Notes: generated from the sequence alone by a model not told the origin. A stretch of DNA of 64,000 bases from Toxorhynchites rutilus septentrionalis (GCF_029784135.1 NC_073744.1:101925303-101989302), one strand, 5' to 3'. Numbered from the stretch's first letter, positions 46,172 through 56,700 are shown. Made by a program: numbers and translations.

Positions 46172-46400
46172 ATCGTGGACGTAACAAAGGAGGACAAGTT
46201 AAGGGAAAGGCAAAGTCTCAGATCTCCAATTCCCTGTTGGCCGCATTCACTGATTGCTCCACAAGGGTAACTAGGCCGAACGGATTGGTGCCGGAGCACC
46301 AGTATACCTAACAGCGATTATAGAGTTTCGGCCGTCGGAGTGCTCGAGTTGGCTTGCAAAGATGCTCACGACAATCAGAAAACACGCATCAAGAACAGAG
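46172..46400 (+). pseudogene. Histone H2A pseudogene 2 (E4)
   Basis: Second, more eroded H2A about 0.7 kb downstream. RGRNKGGQVKGKAKS matches the H2A N-terminus (ATG lost). An unrelated stretch and deletion follow, then HKGN, a stop, AERIGAGAPVYLTAI, and in another frame VLELACKDAHDNQKTRIK. The two H2A copies in one element have different lesions, so they are an old tandem pair. The stem-loop at 46608 may belong to it. Confidence 0.9.
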
Positions 46401-46607
46401 CAGCTTCGGTTCGGCAAGGCAACAATTAGTTTCAGTGAGTGGCAAAGTCGCATTAAATGTAATTTACTGAACAATATGTCACAAGCTGGATGGGAAGAAA
46501 TTTTCCAACTGTGAAAGCTGTGGCGAGTGGCAAACGCAATAGCTAAACAGGAAGGTTTAACCGAACAAGATGGGAATATCGAGTGATAACAAAAACACAA
46601 CACCAAA

Positions 46608-46623
46608 GGTTCTTTTCAGAACC
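46608..46623 (+). promoter_or_regulatory. Histone-type 3' stem-loop (E4, downstream)
   Basis: GGTTCTTTTCAGAACC: a perfect 6-bp stem and TTTC loop. ATAAAGAG follows about 10 bp later, resembling a purine-rich histone downstream element. Confidence 0.8.
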
Positions 46624-46969
46624 ATCAACATATTCATAAAGAGTAAACAGTAAACTATTCCATTTTTCAGGTAGATAGGTGGGTATTCACGTAGGAGAAG
46701 AAAATAAAACAATATATTTAAAATATATATTTAACAAAAGCTGTTCCCTTTGTATAGTCCTACGTCACTCCGGTTATGTCCCCGACATTACCCACCCGTC
46801 TTTTTTTTTTTTTCAATAAAATGATTAAAATCGATCAATGTATTTCCTTTTCATTTTCAATAACAAACCAATACAAACAAGCAGCAAGCAGTGCTGGAAG
46901 CAGCGCTGCAAGCAGGTCGACGCCTTGCACATGTTGGCGAAAAAGTGGCGTCAAGTTGTTCGATGAATG

Positions 46970-48061
46970 CAGCCTGAGGGCATCCGTATACTAGCACATA
47001 GGATTTGACAGCGTCAAACATGTCCGGGTCGCAAATGCAATTTGCGACCACTGTCACTCGCGAGAACTGCCAAACTCTCAAGCTAGTGTAAAACAAGGCA
47101 CTTAACATACTACCAGGTGGGTCAAAACGTGAAGTGGTTTTCTGCAGCCATTTAAAAAATACACAAAAGTAAATTAAGACGATTGAGCACAATTTGTGGA
47201 ATATACTGATACTTTATGAAATACTCATTGCTATATTCATTATATTCATTACGTTTTACGCTGCAAGCGTTTCATTTATTGTCTTTGCGTTGAAGGCACC
47301 ATAATGATTTGCGCCATTTGGAAAACGAAATTAAGGACGAAATTAACACACTTCTAGAACAAAAAATAATGAATGAAAATTTACTTTTCTGTATTCAATA
47401 TGTATTCTATGTAATAGAGTAATACGTTTCCTCGAAAATTGTGAAATAATATGAAACTGAAATTGTGTTTGATGCTGATTTTATATTATAATGGTGAGTT
47501 TTTGTGATTATTGTGTTGTAAAATATTTGGAAATATACAACCAAATGGCTAAGTAAGCGTCAGGACTACGTGTTTTAAGTAATCGAATAACTTAAAAATC
47601 TACATACTATTTATAAGATTTCAAAACTACCTTCTTTAAATTTTCACGAATTTAACGATTGTTTCGAGTTAAAGCATGATAAATCGAGATAAAGCATGAG
47701 CAGCAGCTAAATACAACTGAAATTATTGAAATAATGCAGAATTCATTCAAACCCTTTTATTTCACTTAAATTCTTTCAATTTCTTAAGTTGGTTTACATT
47801 ATAATATAATACTACATTTCAAGTGATCAACCTAGGGTTCTACGTTTTATATTATCATACAGACCCTTGTGATCATCATGATCATTACATTTCACATAAA
47901 TTTTTTTTTCAAAATACAATTCTTTTTTTAGTTAGCGAATGGGCGCACCTTGTTCCATAGATTTGCCTTGAGTTCGCCGAGTAATTTGATAGGTTTGGCA
48001 ATGACAGCTAAATTTGTAGCACATCTTGACTCGCGGATCATATCCCCTTGCTCGGGGCTTG
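46970..48061. mobile_element. 1092-bp insertion with 8-bp target duplication (hAT-like?)
   Basis: GATGAATG at 46962-46969 and 48062-48069 flanks the insert within segment D of U1. The ends CAGCC and GGCTTG are weakly inverted. An 8-bp duplication is typical of hAT and P-type elements. No transposase ORF is seen. The interior is AT-rich. Confidence 0.7.
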
Positions 48062-48231
48062 GATGAATGCATATGAAAGGTCGATAACTCGATTGCAAGG
48101 TGGCAGCATTTGAGGTCGATTGTTGACATTTCATCGACCCGATCTTGGCAGGCAAAACGGAATGTGGGAAACCAAATGGAATCACTGGTGGTTCTTTTTT
48201 CCACTCCGCTAAACTGTCATCTCAAACAAAA

Positions 48232-49112
48232 AAAAATGGGTGGGTTATATCTATGATATAACCGCAAAGTTGACGTGGGACTATCTTAGCTTAGTAATCA
48301 TTTGTATGTATTGCAATGGCGATTTCCCCAGACACCTTGGTTTAGAAGTCTTTATAGGTAATCAGATTTCAGTCGGAACAAAAATACTCCCGACCTGCAT
48401 GAATTTGCAATCCCAATTTCCCTGGACACCTTGTTTCTGAAGCCTGTGTTGGGGAAACATATTTTAGTCGGAACAAATTGCCCTCGAATTGCATGTATTA
48501 GCAATGCCAATTTTCCCTCGCTCCATGGATTTGAAGTCTGTGGTAGGGAAACACATTTCAGTCGGAACAAAAATGCCCCCGAATTGCATGTATTTGCAAT
48601 GCTAACTTTCCCACGCTCCTTGGACTTGAAGTCTGCGTTAGGGAAACGCATTTCGGTGGGAACAAAAGCTGCCCCTACTTTCATGTATTTGCAATGTCGA
48701 TTTCGCCAATGCTGCTTGGTTTTGAAGTCTGTGTTAGGGAACATATTTCGAAGAGAACAAAAGTCCCCCTACTTTCATGTATTTTCAATTCCGATTTCCC
48801 CAACGCTGCTTGGTTTTGAAGTCTGTGTTGGGGAAACCGTAAATCGGGCCAATCAAAACGAGGCAGTTAGGGCGTTTAGATAACGCTTAACATTTTACAG
48901 TTATTCAATTATTTATCTAATGAAAAATGACATTTTATTAATTGCGATAAATGCGTAGAAATATTCCCTATCAATTGATGTAATCATCTTTCCGATCCAG
49001 TAGAAAATGTTCGAGTTATAAGCATTCGAAATCTTGCATTTTTTCCTGCATGTTCAGTGTTTATGTTTTCATTTTACCCTCCATATATTCCGGTTAGACG
49101 TAGTCCCACGTC
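48232..49112. mobile_element. E5: short hybrid member of the histone-element family
   Basis: The left end GGTGGGTTATATCTATG is like E2/E3. The right part (about 48860-49112) is the inverted equivalent of the E4/E7 left end, closing with GACGTAGTCCCACGTC. The target AAACAAAAACAAATGG is uninterrupted at 43770-43785. The ends therefore come from two subfamilies. The interior is a 95-bp tandem repeat, with no histone remnant. Confidence 0.78.
48340..48840. repeat. 95-bp minisatellite inside E5
   Basis: TTGAAGTCTG recurs at 48531, 48626, 48722 and 48816 (steps 94-96), with two more divergent units upstream. Each unit has GGGAAAC, GGAACAAAA, CATGTATTTGCAATG and TTTCCC blocks. Open frames across it reflect the repeat. 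Confidence 0.9.
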
Positions 49113-49138
49113 AACAAATGGATCATACAACTGGTGAG

Positions 49139-49912
49139 CAGTTTTCCGTGTTTCACATTGAACACTGGGTACGAGACGAACAGTGTTCTCCCTACTCTCG
49201 CAGTTTTAAGTTTGCAGACAAACATTATTTTTTGTACCCGTTGTTTAAGAATGTGTCATGTTTGTTTCCCATGATGTTCAAACATGATGTTCAGTTTCTC
49301 TCGCATTTTCATCCCAAGCAACAGCAGTGTGTAGAGTAAAAGAAGCGAATTAGACAGCACACCACCACCACTCAACACACGGTGTGTTGGTGGGTTGATA
49401 TGGAAAGGGAAGGGAAGCATTTATCATGACAATGGTGCAGTCGCTTCCCCAGACTTCAATTGGCAACATGCACGCAAAAAAATCTCATAGAAACTTCTTT
49501 CTATTCAGAGAATGTTTTCTTTGCACGAAACCAAGGATTATATAATCAGACTTGCAAAATGTGCATGAACTCATAGCCTCTTAGTTCATGCAATTTTTGT
49601 AATGCGAACTAAATTTCAAGTTCGTTTCTGTGAAAAAGTATTCTACGAAGAAATATTTTAGGATGAATAATTTCTTTCCGTGCGTGAAAAGAAACGAAAC
49701 GAAAGCAATGAATACTGCGACATCGGGTGATATATTTGTACATGATGTTCGTGAATTATGAACATCGTGTTTGTTTACAATGTTTATGTTTGTGTATCAT
49801 TGTTCGCGTTTGGGATAGACATTCAACACTAGCGAAAATCATGTTTGAATTCAAACAAAGACATGTAATTTTCACATCGGGTGGACATGTGTAAGTGTTT
49901 GTCGGAAGACTG
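49139..49912. mobile_element. hAT-like MITE, 774 bp
   Basis: The target duplication CTGGTGAG lies at 49131-49138 and 49913-49920. The inverted ends are CAGTTTTCCG and CGGAAGACTG (one mismatch). 8-bp TSD and CAG ends fit hAT. No transposase. Confidence 0.87.
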
Positions 49913-49924
49913 CTGGTGAGTATG

Positions 49925-50063
49925 TATGGGAGGTGGCCGTAGGTCGAACCAACAAATAAATAAACTGACTAGTTTGTCGGTTGGAATATAACTGATTTTA
50001 TTCAAATTCATACATTGACAGATAGTCATGGCTGGGGTTGTCAGTCGCTTTTATTCTTCTACA
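49925..50063 (-). repeat. Copia 3' LTR
   Basis: The minus strand begins TGTAGAAG. The pol stop codon lies about 10 bp inside it. Confidence 0.88.
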
Positions 50064-51618
50064 CTCCTCCTCGACGGGTGAACCCCAGCTAATTCTCGGA
50101 ACCTCGTAAGTTTAGTGTTTGCCAACGGTTTTGTCAGCATATCCGCCACCATGCTGTCGGTAGGGCAATACTTCAAACAAATCTTGCCTTCCTCGTTCAT
50201 CTGGCGAACAAAATGGTATTTCGTGTCGATGTGCTTTGATCGGTTGTTGATTTTACCTGCTTCCAGCTGTTTAATGCACGATTGGTTGTCCTCGTGAATT
50301 CGAATCGGCTTAGATACGACAACGGAGAAATCTTCTAGCAACCGGTCAATCCATTGAATTTCCTTGCAGCACTCCGCAAGCGCCACAGACTCAGCTTCGG
50401 TGCTGCTCAAAGCAACACATGTCTGCTTCCGGGATGCCCAGTGGATCGGACCACCACCGAACATGACCAAAAATCCGGAATTGGATTTACGCGTCTTTAC
50501 ATCGCCAGCCCAATCAGCGTCGACGAAAACTTCCATTGCTGTTTGTCCTGATCCCAGGGAAAGCTCGTGGTCCTGGGTGAACTTAAGATACCGAAGAATT
50601 CGTTTCGCCTCGATCCAATCTGCTTGCGATGGATTGCTGACGGAACGCCCAAGAATTGATACGCTGACTGCAATGTCCGGTCGAGTGTTTACTGCCACGT
50701 ACAACAAACCACCAATCAAACTCGAATATTGATGATTGTTCGTTAGTCGCTTCTCCTCCTTTTGTTGAAGGTGGCCAGGGTCCAAAGGAATCTTCGCTGA
50801 TTTCGCTTCGGTCAACCCGAAACACTCCAACAACTTCTGAATGTAGGCTCGCTGGTTAAGAGAAAACCCTTCTTCGTCGCGTCGCACTTGGATGCCCAGA
50901 AAATGGCGAATATCTCCCAGAGATGCCACCGTGAAGTAATGGTTCAGAGCAGTGATTAGTCCGCTGTACTCCTCCTCTGTAGTGCAAGCGATGACCATGT
51001 CGTCCACATAGATAACCAAATACATGAACTGTTTGCCGCGTCGTCTCACGTACAGGCATGGATCGTTCTCCGACCTCGTGAAACCGAGATGCTTCAACAC
51101 TCCATCTAGTTTCTTGTTCCATACGTGACCTGCTTGTTTGAGGCCATATATGCTTTTCTGCAGTAAACATACTGCATCCGTACCACCAGTTCCATAACCC
51201 GGCGGTTGCCGCATGAAAATCCTCTCGTTTAGATCACCGTGAAGATACGCTGTTTTCACGTCAGCGTGTTTCACCAGCATACCTCGTGCGCTGGCTATCG
51301 TTAGAAGTGCTCGGAATGTAGTTTGTCGCACCACCGGAGCGAACACCTCGTCAAAATCCGTACCGTACTTCTGGGAAAAACCTTGCGCAACCAGGCGCGC
51401 CTTATACCGCACTACATTGCCATTCTCACCGAGTTTGCGCTTGAATGTCCATTTACTGCCAACTGCTTTGTGACAATCGGAATAGCCCACGAATGTCAAC
51501 TTTTCCGCTTTCGGTGCCAGCTTGCTTCGCTTCTCAGCAGGAACGTGAACGAACGCATTGCACCCAAAAATATGCAATCGCCTGTAATCCGGTTTCTTCC
51601 CGTACCAATGTTCGAATG
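50051..51618 (-). pseudogene. Copia pol C-terminal part: RT and RNase H
   Basis: Starts after the LINE insertion at FEHWYGKKPDY (end of the integrase region) and FVHVPAEKRSKL. It then jumps by deletion from FVGYSDCHKA to VGSKWTFKRK, losing the usual spacer of some 200-300 residues. RT: ARLVAQGFSQ, DFDEVFAPVV, VKTAYLHGDL, the catalytic YVDD in YLVIYVDDMVIA, and YSSLIGGLLYVAVNTRPDI. RNase H: VDADWAGD, ALSSTEAES, EDNQSC, SKHIDTKYHF. The frame is open to the stop near 50051 but lacks a genuine start. It cannot yield an active polyprotein. Confidence 0.9.
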
Positions 51619-53517
51619 CGTATGAACACATTGCGTATTTGAAACAGAAATGCCAGCAAAGAATCAATTTTCTCCAAACAATAACCGGAACATGGTGGGG
51701 TGCCCATCCAGGAGACCTCATTCAGTTGTACAAAACAACGATATTGTCAGTGTTAGAATATGGCAGTTTTTGCTTCCGATCAGCTGCCAGGATTCATATT
51801 CTCAAGCTGGAGAGGATACAATATCGTTGCTTGCGTATAGCCATGGGGTGTTTGCATTCGACACATACGATGAGTCTCGAAGTTTTGGCAGGAGTACCCC
51901 CGCTTACTCTTCGGTTCACAGAATTATCCTACAGATTTCTCATCCGTTGCAAGATCATGAATCCATTGGTGATTGATAACTTCGAAAATCTACTCCAGCT
52001 GACTCCTCAGTCAAGTTTTATGTCTTTATACCATGAGTACCTTACCCACGACGTGCACCCTTCACCAGGCATCTCCAACCAAGTTTGCTTCCCATACTTT
52101 TGCAATTCCTCTGTCATTTTTGATCTGTCCATGCGACAAAAAATCCATGGAATACCAGATCACCTACGCTCCAATGTTATTCCGTCGATATTTTCGGAAA
52201 AATATGGAAAAGTTGGATCTGATAAAATGTTCTTTATTGACGGTTCATACATAAACGGGTCCACTGGCTTCGGCATCTTCAATGAAAATTCCAGTGCCTC
52301 TTTCAAACTCAAAGATCCTTGTTCCGTGTATGTCGCAGAAATGGGTGCGATATATTATGCTCTAGGGATCATTGAAACACTGCCCATCGACCATTATTTT
52401 ATTTTTTCAGACAGTCTCAGCTCAATAGAGGCAATCCGCTCAATGAAAGTTGATAAACGCTCATCTTATTTCCTAACAAGAATAAGACATCTATTGAGTG
52501 TTTTGGTCGAAAAATTATTCAAGATTACCTTAGCATGGGTTCCCTCTCATTGCTCGATTCCGGGGAATGAGAAAGCGGACTCGCTAGCTAAGGTGGGCGC
52601 TTCAGAAGGCACACTTTTTGAAAGGCAAATTGCCTATAACGATTATCCCTAAGGTCTCGACGAGTGCATGGTTCAAGAGATTGAATGTAGGTCGTGATTT
52701 CATTCGCGTGATATCTCGGCTTATGTCCAATCACTACAACCTAAACGCGCATCTCTATCGCATTGGGCTCGCAGCAAACAATCTTTGTGGTTGTGGCGAT
52801 GGCTACCACGACATCGAGCATGTTGTCTGGTTGTGTATCCGGTTCCATGCTGCTCGCTCTCAGCTCTCTAGAGCACTGAGAGCAAAAGGCAGACAATCGG
52901 ATATCCCCGTCCGGGATATCTTAGGTAGCCGGGATCCTGATCTTCTGCTTCATCTATACCTGTTCCTCAGAAACGCCGATGTCAACGTTTAATGATGTTT
53001 CCTTCGTTGTGTCCCCGTTTCATATCCCTCCTATCCAATCGATAAACTTTTACTTAGTCGCGGCAATACATACACACACTCTTTACAGATGCACGGGCCA
53101 AAGGTTGTGCAGTCCACTGATCATTCAACAAGAGCCAAAGGTTGTACCGCTCATGACAATTCTACACGAACTGATGATTGCGCCGGCTAGTGACCATTCT
53201 ATCCTGGATTCCTCGAGTCGAGAAAGACGCACCACGCTAGATATGGGGTACAGACTAGGGGGGCGTTGCTGATTAATGGTCAGCTGCATCCCAATAGGAA
53301 GTAGCCCGTGTCGGGCACACGCATAGAGCATCGAAGACTGCAACATACCAATTATGAGAACACTTGTAATACTAACCTCGAGCCAACCGCGAGTAATCGG
53401 TTACATATTACTAACATAGTTGTAAGACAAAAATTGTCAAAATATTGGACTCCCGGCCCCGTCAGGCTAACGCCACATGTGCCTTAATAAAAAATATATT
53501 TTGGGAAAAAAAAAAAA
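51619..53517 (+). mobile_element. 5'-truncated I-like LINE inserted in copia
   Basis: ATGTTCGAATG at 51608-51618 and 53518-53528 is the target duplication, and the 3' end is a run of 13 A. It belongs to the same clade as the LINE at 11325 but is clearly diverged in sequence. It includes the RT end, RNase H and a roughly 500-bp 3' UTR that also occurs at 61531-63925. Confidence 0.92.
51622..52992 (+). pseudogene. LINE ORF2 C-terminal fragment (RT end, RNase H)
   Basis: Open from YEHIAYLKQKCQQRINFL to NDYP (stop 52652). A deletion of about 80 bp relative to the 11663 ORF shifts the frame. It resumes at TIIPKVST and runs to the natural end NADVNV (52992). RNase H residues are kept: IDGSYING, Glu in AEMGAIYYAL, SDSLSS, WVPSHCSIPGNEKADSLAKVG. 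The Cys/His motif CGCGDGYHDIEHVVWLC has Leu-Cys at its end. Truncated and frameshifted, hence inactive. Confidence 0.92.
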
Positions 53518-53528
53518 ATGTTCGAATG

Positions 53529-54333
53529 GTGTTTTCTCGATGGACCGTGAAGGGAGTAGATTCTGCAGATGCGCGGCCGTGTTGACTGCTTCCGCCCAAA
53601 ATTCGTATCCCATTTTCGCGTCGATCAGCATACATCGAGCCATTTCAACAATCGAACGATTTTTCCTCTCCGTGACTCCATTCTGCTCCGGTGCATATCC
53701 CGCCGTGTACTGGGGCGCGATCCCATTCGCTTTGTAAAATCGCCCCAAACGTTTCGATTTATATTCGCCTCCCTGGTCGGAGCGAATAATCGTAGGAATA
53801 CGTCCAAATCTGTTTTTCACCATACTCACATATTCTTCGATAATATCTGCCGCCTCCGATTTCTTTTTCAGGAAGTAAACGACGGTATATCGGCTGAAAT
53901 CGTCGATCATCGTGAGAAAATATCGTGCACCCCCTGGCGATACCGTGTTCATTGGACCACAGATATCGGTGTGCACTATATCCAGGATCCTTTCTGATTG
54001 GCGTCCAGTTTTTCTCGGAAACGGTTGTCGGGTAAGCTTGCCTTCAGCACAGCACTCACACGTTCTGAATACAGCACACTTCTGGATGGTCACACCTGTC
54101 GCCAAATTTTCACGCACAGCTTGCTGGATTGCATCGGGGTCACGATGGCCTAACTTCCGATGCCAATGGTGGATACAATATCTTTTGTGATCTGACGCGA
54201 TCATTCCGCGCTCTTTTGCTGCTCTCAGCTGGTACAGCCCATCGATTTTCTTCGCTACAACTGCTACGACTCCGTCACGTTGAATCACGCAACCACGGTT
54301 TTCAGAAAAAAATAACCTCCGCTCCCTTGGCAA
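53529..54333 (-). pseudogene. Copia integrase
   Basis: Minus strand. Zinc-binding HRKLGH...CECC, then the DDE core: Asp in VHTDICGPM, Asp in IRSDQGGEYKS, Glu in PEQNGVTERKNR. The LINE interrupts it just after EKTPFEH. The first residues (MPRERRLFF) belong to the end of the protease linker after a frame break near 54333-54413. It would join the cDNA to host DNA in an active element. Confidence 0.9.
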
Positions 54334-54412
54334 CCAGTCGTCCGACTGACAACAGATTCGATTCTAAATCTGGAACATAGTAAACATTCGATAGGGTTAC
54401 CTCTTGCTGTTT

Positions 54413-55360
54413 TCATGTTTCGCCATGGCAAAATATGCGACCGTTTCCGATGCCTTTCACCGACGTTTGATTTCCATCGGCCAGCGTGATGAAAATCTCC
54501 GAGCTTGGCTTCAGCTCGTCGAAAAATACACGGTTACAGCACATGTGCGACGTTGCTCCAGAGTCGACGATCCACACATTCGATTCACTTTTGTTGCTGG
54601 TTGTCATGAACGCAAACGACGTTGCCATGTCAACTTTCGTTTTCGAAACTTGATTTTTCTTTGATTTCGGGACGCGTTTTCCTTCACCGTTTTCAGCTTT
54701 TACTGCTGGACATTCCCGTTTTACGTGACCGGGCTTCTGGCAGTTATGACACACGATCCTTTTGTCACCACCAGCACGGAGAATAGACTCCCCGCGATTG
54801 AATTTTTCCGCTCGTTTCTGCGCTTCATCTAACAGCTTTCGCTTGACTAGCTCGATGGTTAGCTCCTCGTCGGAACGGCTTTCCAACGCGGTAGTGAGGG
54901 TGTCAAACGAGTCGGGCATACTCTTTAAAATCATCGCAACCTTCAGGCTGGGTTCGAGATCCTGTCCTGCGTTTGCCAGACTTGCGAAAAGTTGCTCCAT
55001 CCGGAAAAGATGGCCTTCCATGTCCCCATCGTCATTGTACTCGGCTTTGCACAGCTTTTTCAAACACGATACGCGGGTGGACATCGTCGTTTTTTGATGA
55101 TGTTTTTTCAGCTCGTTCCAGGTCTCCTTGGCGGTTCTACAGTTCCGGATCAACGGGTGTTGACTGTCGTCGACGAGCAAAACGATGGTGGCTCGTGCTT
55201 TGGCATCTCCTTCCGTCCACGCTTCCATCGGAGGTTCTGGGGCGGCCTCCGTAACGTACTTCCAAAGATTTTCGCGAACCAATAGCATTTCCACCTTGAA
55301 TTGCCAACAGTCGTATCCGCCGCTCTTCAGCTTCTCCAGTCCGAATTTGTTTCCGTCCAT
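54413..55360 (-). CDS. Copia gag and protease
   Basis: 315 codons from the ATG at 55360, about 60 bp after the primer site. Gag: NKFGLEKLKSGGYDCWQFKVEMLL at the start, then WNELKKHHQKTT and MSTRVSCLKKL of the UBN2-type capsid, and SLPD-like MPDSFDTLTTALES. A zinc knuckle CHNCQKPGHVKREC (CX2CX4HX4C) lies near residue 204. The aspartic protease begins VWIVDSGATSHMC near 265. The frame ends soon after ADGNQTSVKGIGNGR with a stop at 54413, so the protease is truncated and the fusion to integrase is broken. Confidence 0.9.
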   Translation of the reverse strand: MDGNKFGLEKLKSGGYDCWQFKVEMLLVRENLWKYVTEAAPEPPMEAWTEGDAKARATIVLLVDDSQHPLIRNCRTAKETWNELKKHHQKTTMSTRVSCLKKLCKAEYNDDGDMEGHLFRMEQLFASLANAGQDLEPSLKVAMILKSMPDSFDTLTTALESRSDEELTIELVKRKLLDEAQKRAEKFNRGESILRAGGDKRIVCHNCQKPGHVKRECPAVKAENGEGKRVPKSKKNQVSKTKVDMATSFAFMTTSNKSESNVWIVDSGATSHMCCNRVFFDELKPSSEIFITLADGNQTSVKGIGNGRIFCHGET

Positions 55361-55419
55361 ATCGGAGACTTAAAAATTTTGGTTGAAAAGATAATGTAAT
55401 CTTCCAGAATTTTCTTCAC

Positions 55420-55433
55420 CTGGGCCCATAACC
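55420..55433 (-). promoter_or_regulatory. Copia primer site, half-tRNA initiator-Met type
   Basis: GGTTATGGGCCCAG on the minus strand matches the known copia PBS, which pairs with the anticodon-side internal region of initiator tRNA-Met rather than its 3' end. Confidence 0.8.
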
Positions 55434-55572
55434 TATGGGAGGTGGCCGTAGGTCGAACCAACAAATAAATAAACTGACTAGTTTGTCGGTTGGAATATAA
55501 CTGATTTTATTCAAATTCATACATTGACAGATAGTCATGGCTGGGGTTGCCAGTCGCTTTTATTCTTCTACA
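55434..55572 (-). repeat. Copia 5' LTR
   Basis: Near-identical partner of 49925-50063, directly followed on the minus strand by the primer site. Confidence 0.88.
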
Positions 55573-55643
55573 GTATGAAATATATTTCGGCTTTTTAATT
55601 ATTAATTATTTTATCTTGTCTTATCAGCTATGAATACATTCGA

Positions 55644-55736
55644 AACTGTAACTGACTGGCGTTATAGCAAGTGTGCTGTGCCATTTGACAGTAGGGATTG
55701 TCAAAGTCCCACGATTTAGAAGAAGAAGAAGAAGAA
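55644..55736 (+). mobile_element. 93-bp retroposon with GAA tail and 12-bp target duplication
   Basis: GAATACATTCGA at 55632-55643 is repeated at 55737-55748. The insert ends (AGA)n. It is a severely 5'-truncated LINE or SINE inserted in module A of U2. Confidence 0.87.
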
Positions 55737-56700
55737 GAATACATTCGACTCGTTTGCTTCCATCAATCGGTAAGTGAGAAAGATTATTTCTCCCATCACC
55801 ACAGTGCGGATTTCCACTTCTATCACAGCGTCCAACAACATCCGTTTTCCTGCAGCAGTAACCTCCAACCCCTGTTGGCAATGCCGGGGGACAGCATCAA
55901 CAGCAGCAACAGCAGAATTTGACCATGGTATGGTATTGCGAAGAACTTTCCCCATTAGAGGTTCCGTGCTTCGCGCACATTCAAAAATCCTCTTCAGACA
56001 CGAAAACTCAACGACAAGGAGGTAATTATCAACTTGCTCAGCTGAATTACCACCCCGGAGGAACCCGAATGCACTGATTCCGTTGTATAGTAGAATGAAA
56101 ACAGGCGAGGTAAGCGAACGCATGATATTTTAATGTTCGCATTTTTATCCGGATCATACAACTGGTGAGTAGGGAATTCATTTCTGCTTTTCACTTACTA
56201 ATCATTTTATTTTGTTTCAGCTATGAATACATCCGACTCAATCAATCGGCGAGTGAGAAAGATGATTTCCCTCATCACCACATTGCTTATTTCCACTTCT
56301 GTCACACCAGCCAATAGCATCAGCTTTCCCGCAGCAGTATCCTTTAAGACCAGGGTGCTATTCCGGGGAACAGCATCAACAGCAACAGTATCAGGACCTG
56401 GCCATCGATAGTATTTCGAGCAATTTTCACCATCGGAGATCCCGTGCTTCACGCACATTGAAGAATCCTCCTCAGCCACATATCTGTGTCATCAAGGGCA
56501 AGGAGGTATTCATCAATGTACTCAGTCGGATTTGAATCGTCAATCCAGACAACCCGGATGCACCGATTCCATTATATACCTTATTTTTATTATACATGGA
56601 TTTTTATTATTTTTTTTTTCCAATAAAATGATTAAATGATTGAGGTCGATTGTTGACATTTAATCGACCCTATCTTGGCAGGCAAAACGGAATGTGGGTA

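Larger units (their letters stand above)
44741..46800. mobile_element. E4: histone-carrying element (H2A subfamily)
   Basis: The left palindrome GACGTAGGACTACGTC follows TATTATTTTT. The right end GACATTACCCACCCGTC is followed by a T run and CAATAAAATG. Both flanks match the joined B-D junction of U4, so the ends are exact. 2060 bp. It holds two tandem H2A pseudogenes and two histone-type stem-loops. It is nearly identical to E7 at 61613-63672. Confidence 0.9.
43725..48179 (+). pseudogene. U1: direct copy of unit U, interrupted by E4 and an 8-bp-TSD element
   Basis: Plus strand: module A with intron 43795-43853 (59 nt, GTGAGT...TTATCAG, branch-like TTAATTATTAATT), module B with intron 44291-44346 (56 nt, GTGAGT...TTTCAG), then E4, then D 46801-48179 split by an insertion. 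Module B in the QHQQQQQQ frame reads about 70 codons ending KEVFINVLSRI, then TGA. The upstream frame differs, so at least one shift is present. No known family recognised. Retained introns mean copying was DNA-based. Confidence 0.5.
49925..55572 (-). mobile_element. Ty1/copia retrotransposon with nested LINE
   Basis: 139-bp LTRs at 49925-50063 and 55434-55572 differ at one visible site (TTGTCAG/TTGCCAG). The target duplication GTATG lies at 49920-49924 and 55573-55577. Minus-strand order: gag-protease, integrase, [LINE 51619-53517], RT-RNase H. It is defective through the LINE insertion, frame breaks, and a deletion between integrase and RT. Confidence 0.93.
48180..56700 (+). pseudogene. U2: second direct copy of unit U, with four nested insertions
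   Basis: It follows U1 head to tail (GGAATGTGGG joins AAACCAAATGG). Module A is cut by E5 (about 48232-49112), by a hAT-like MITE exactly at the intron donor (49139-49912), by a copia element in the intron (49925-55572), and by a 93-bp retroposon in the next exon (55644-55736). Module B (about 56120-56600, intron 56164-56219) is intact in outline. Segment D (56610-56700) has an internal deletion of about 200 bp and no HE element. Confidence 0.5.

Noticed and set aside
51639..51718. N-terminal extension of copia RT frame (MRSPGWAPHHV...)
   Set aside because: It is antisense LINE sequence beyond the insertion point at 51618.
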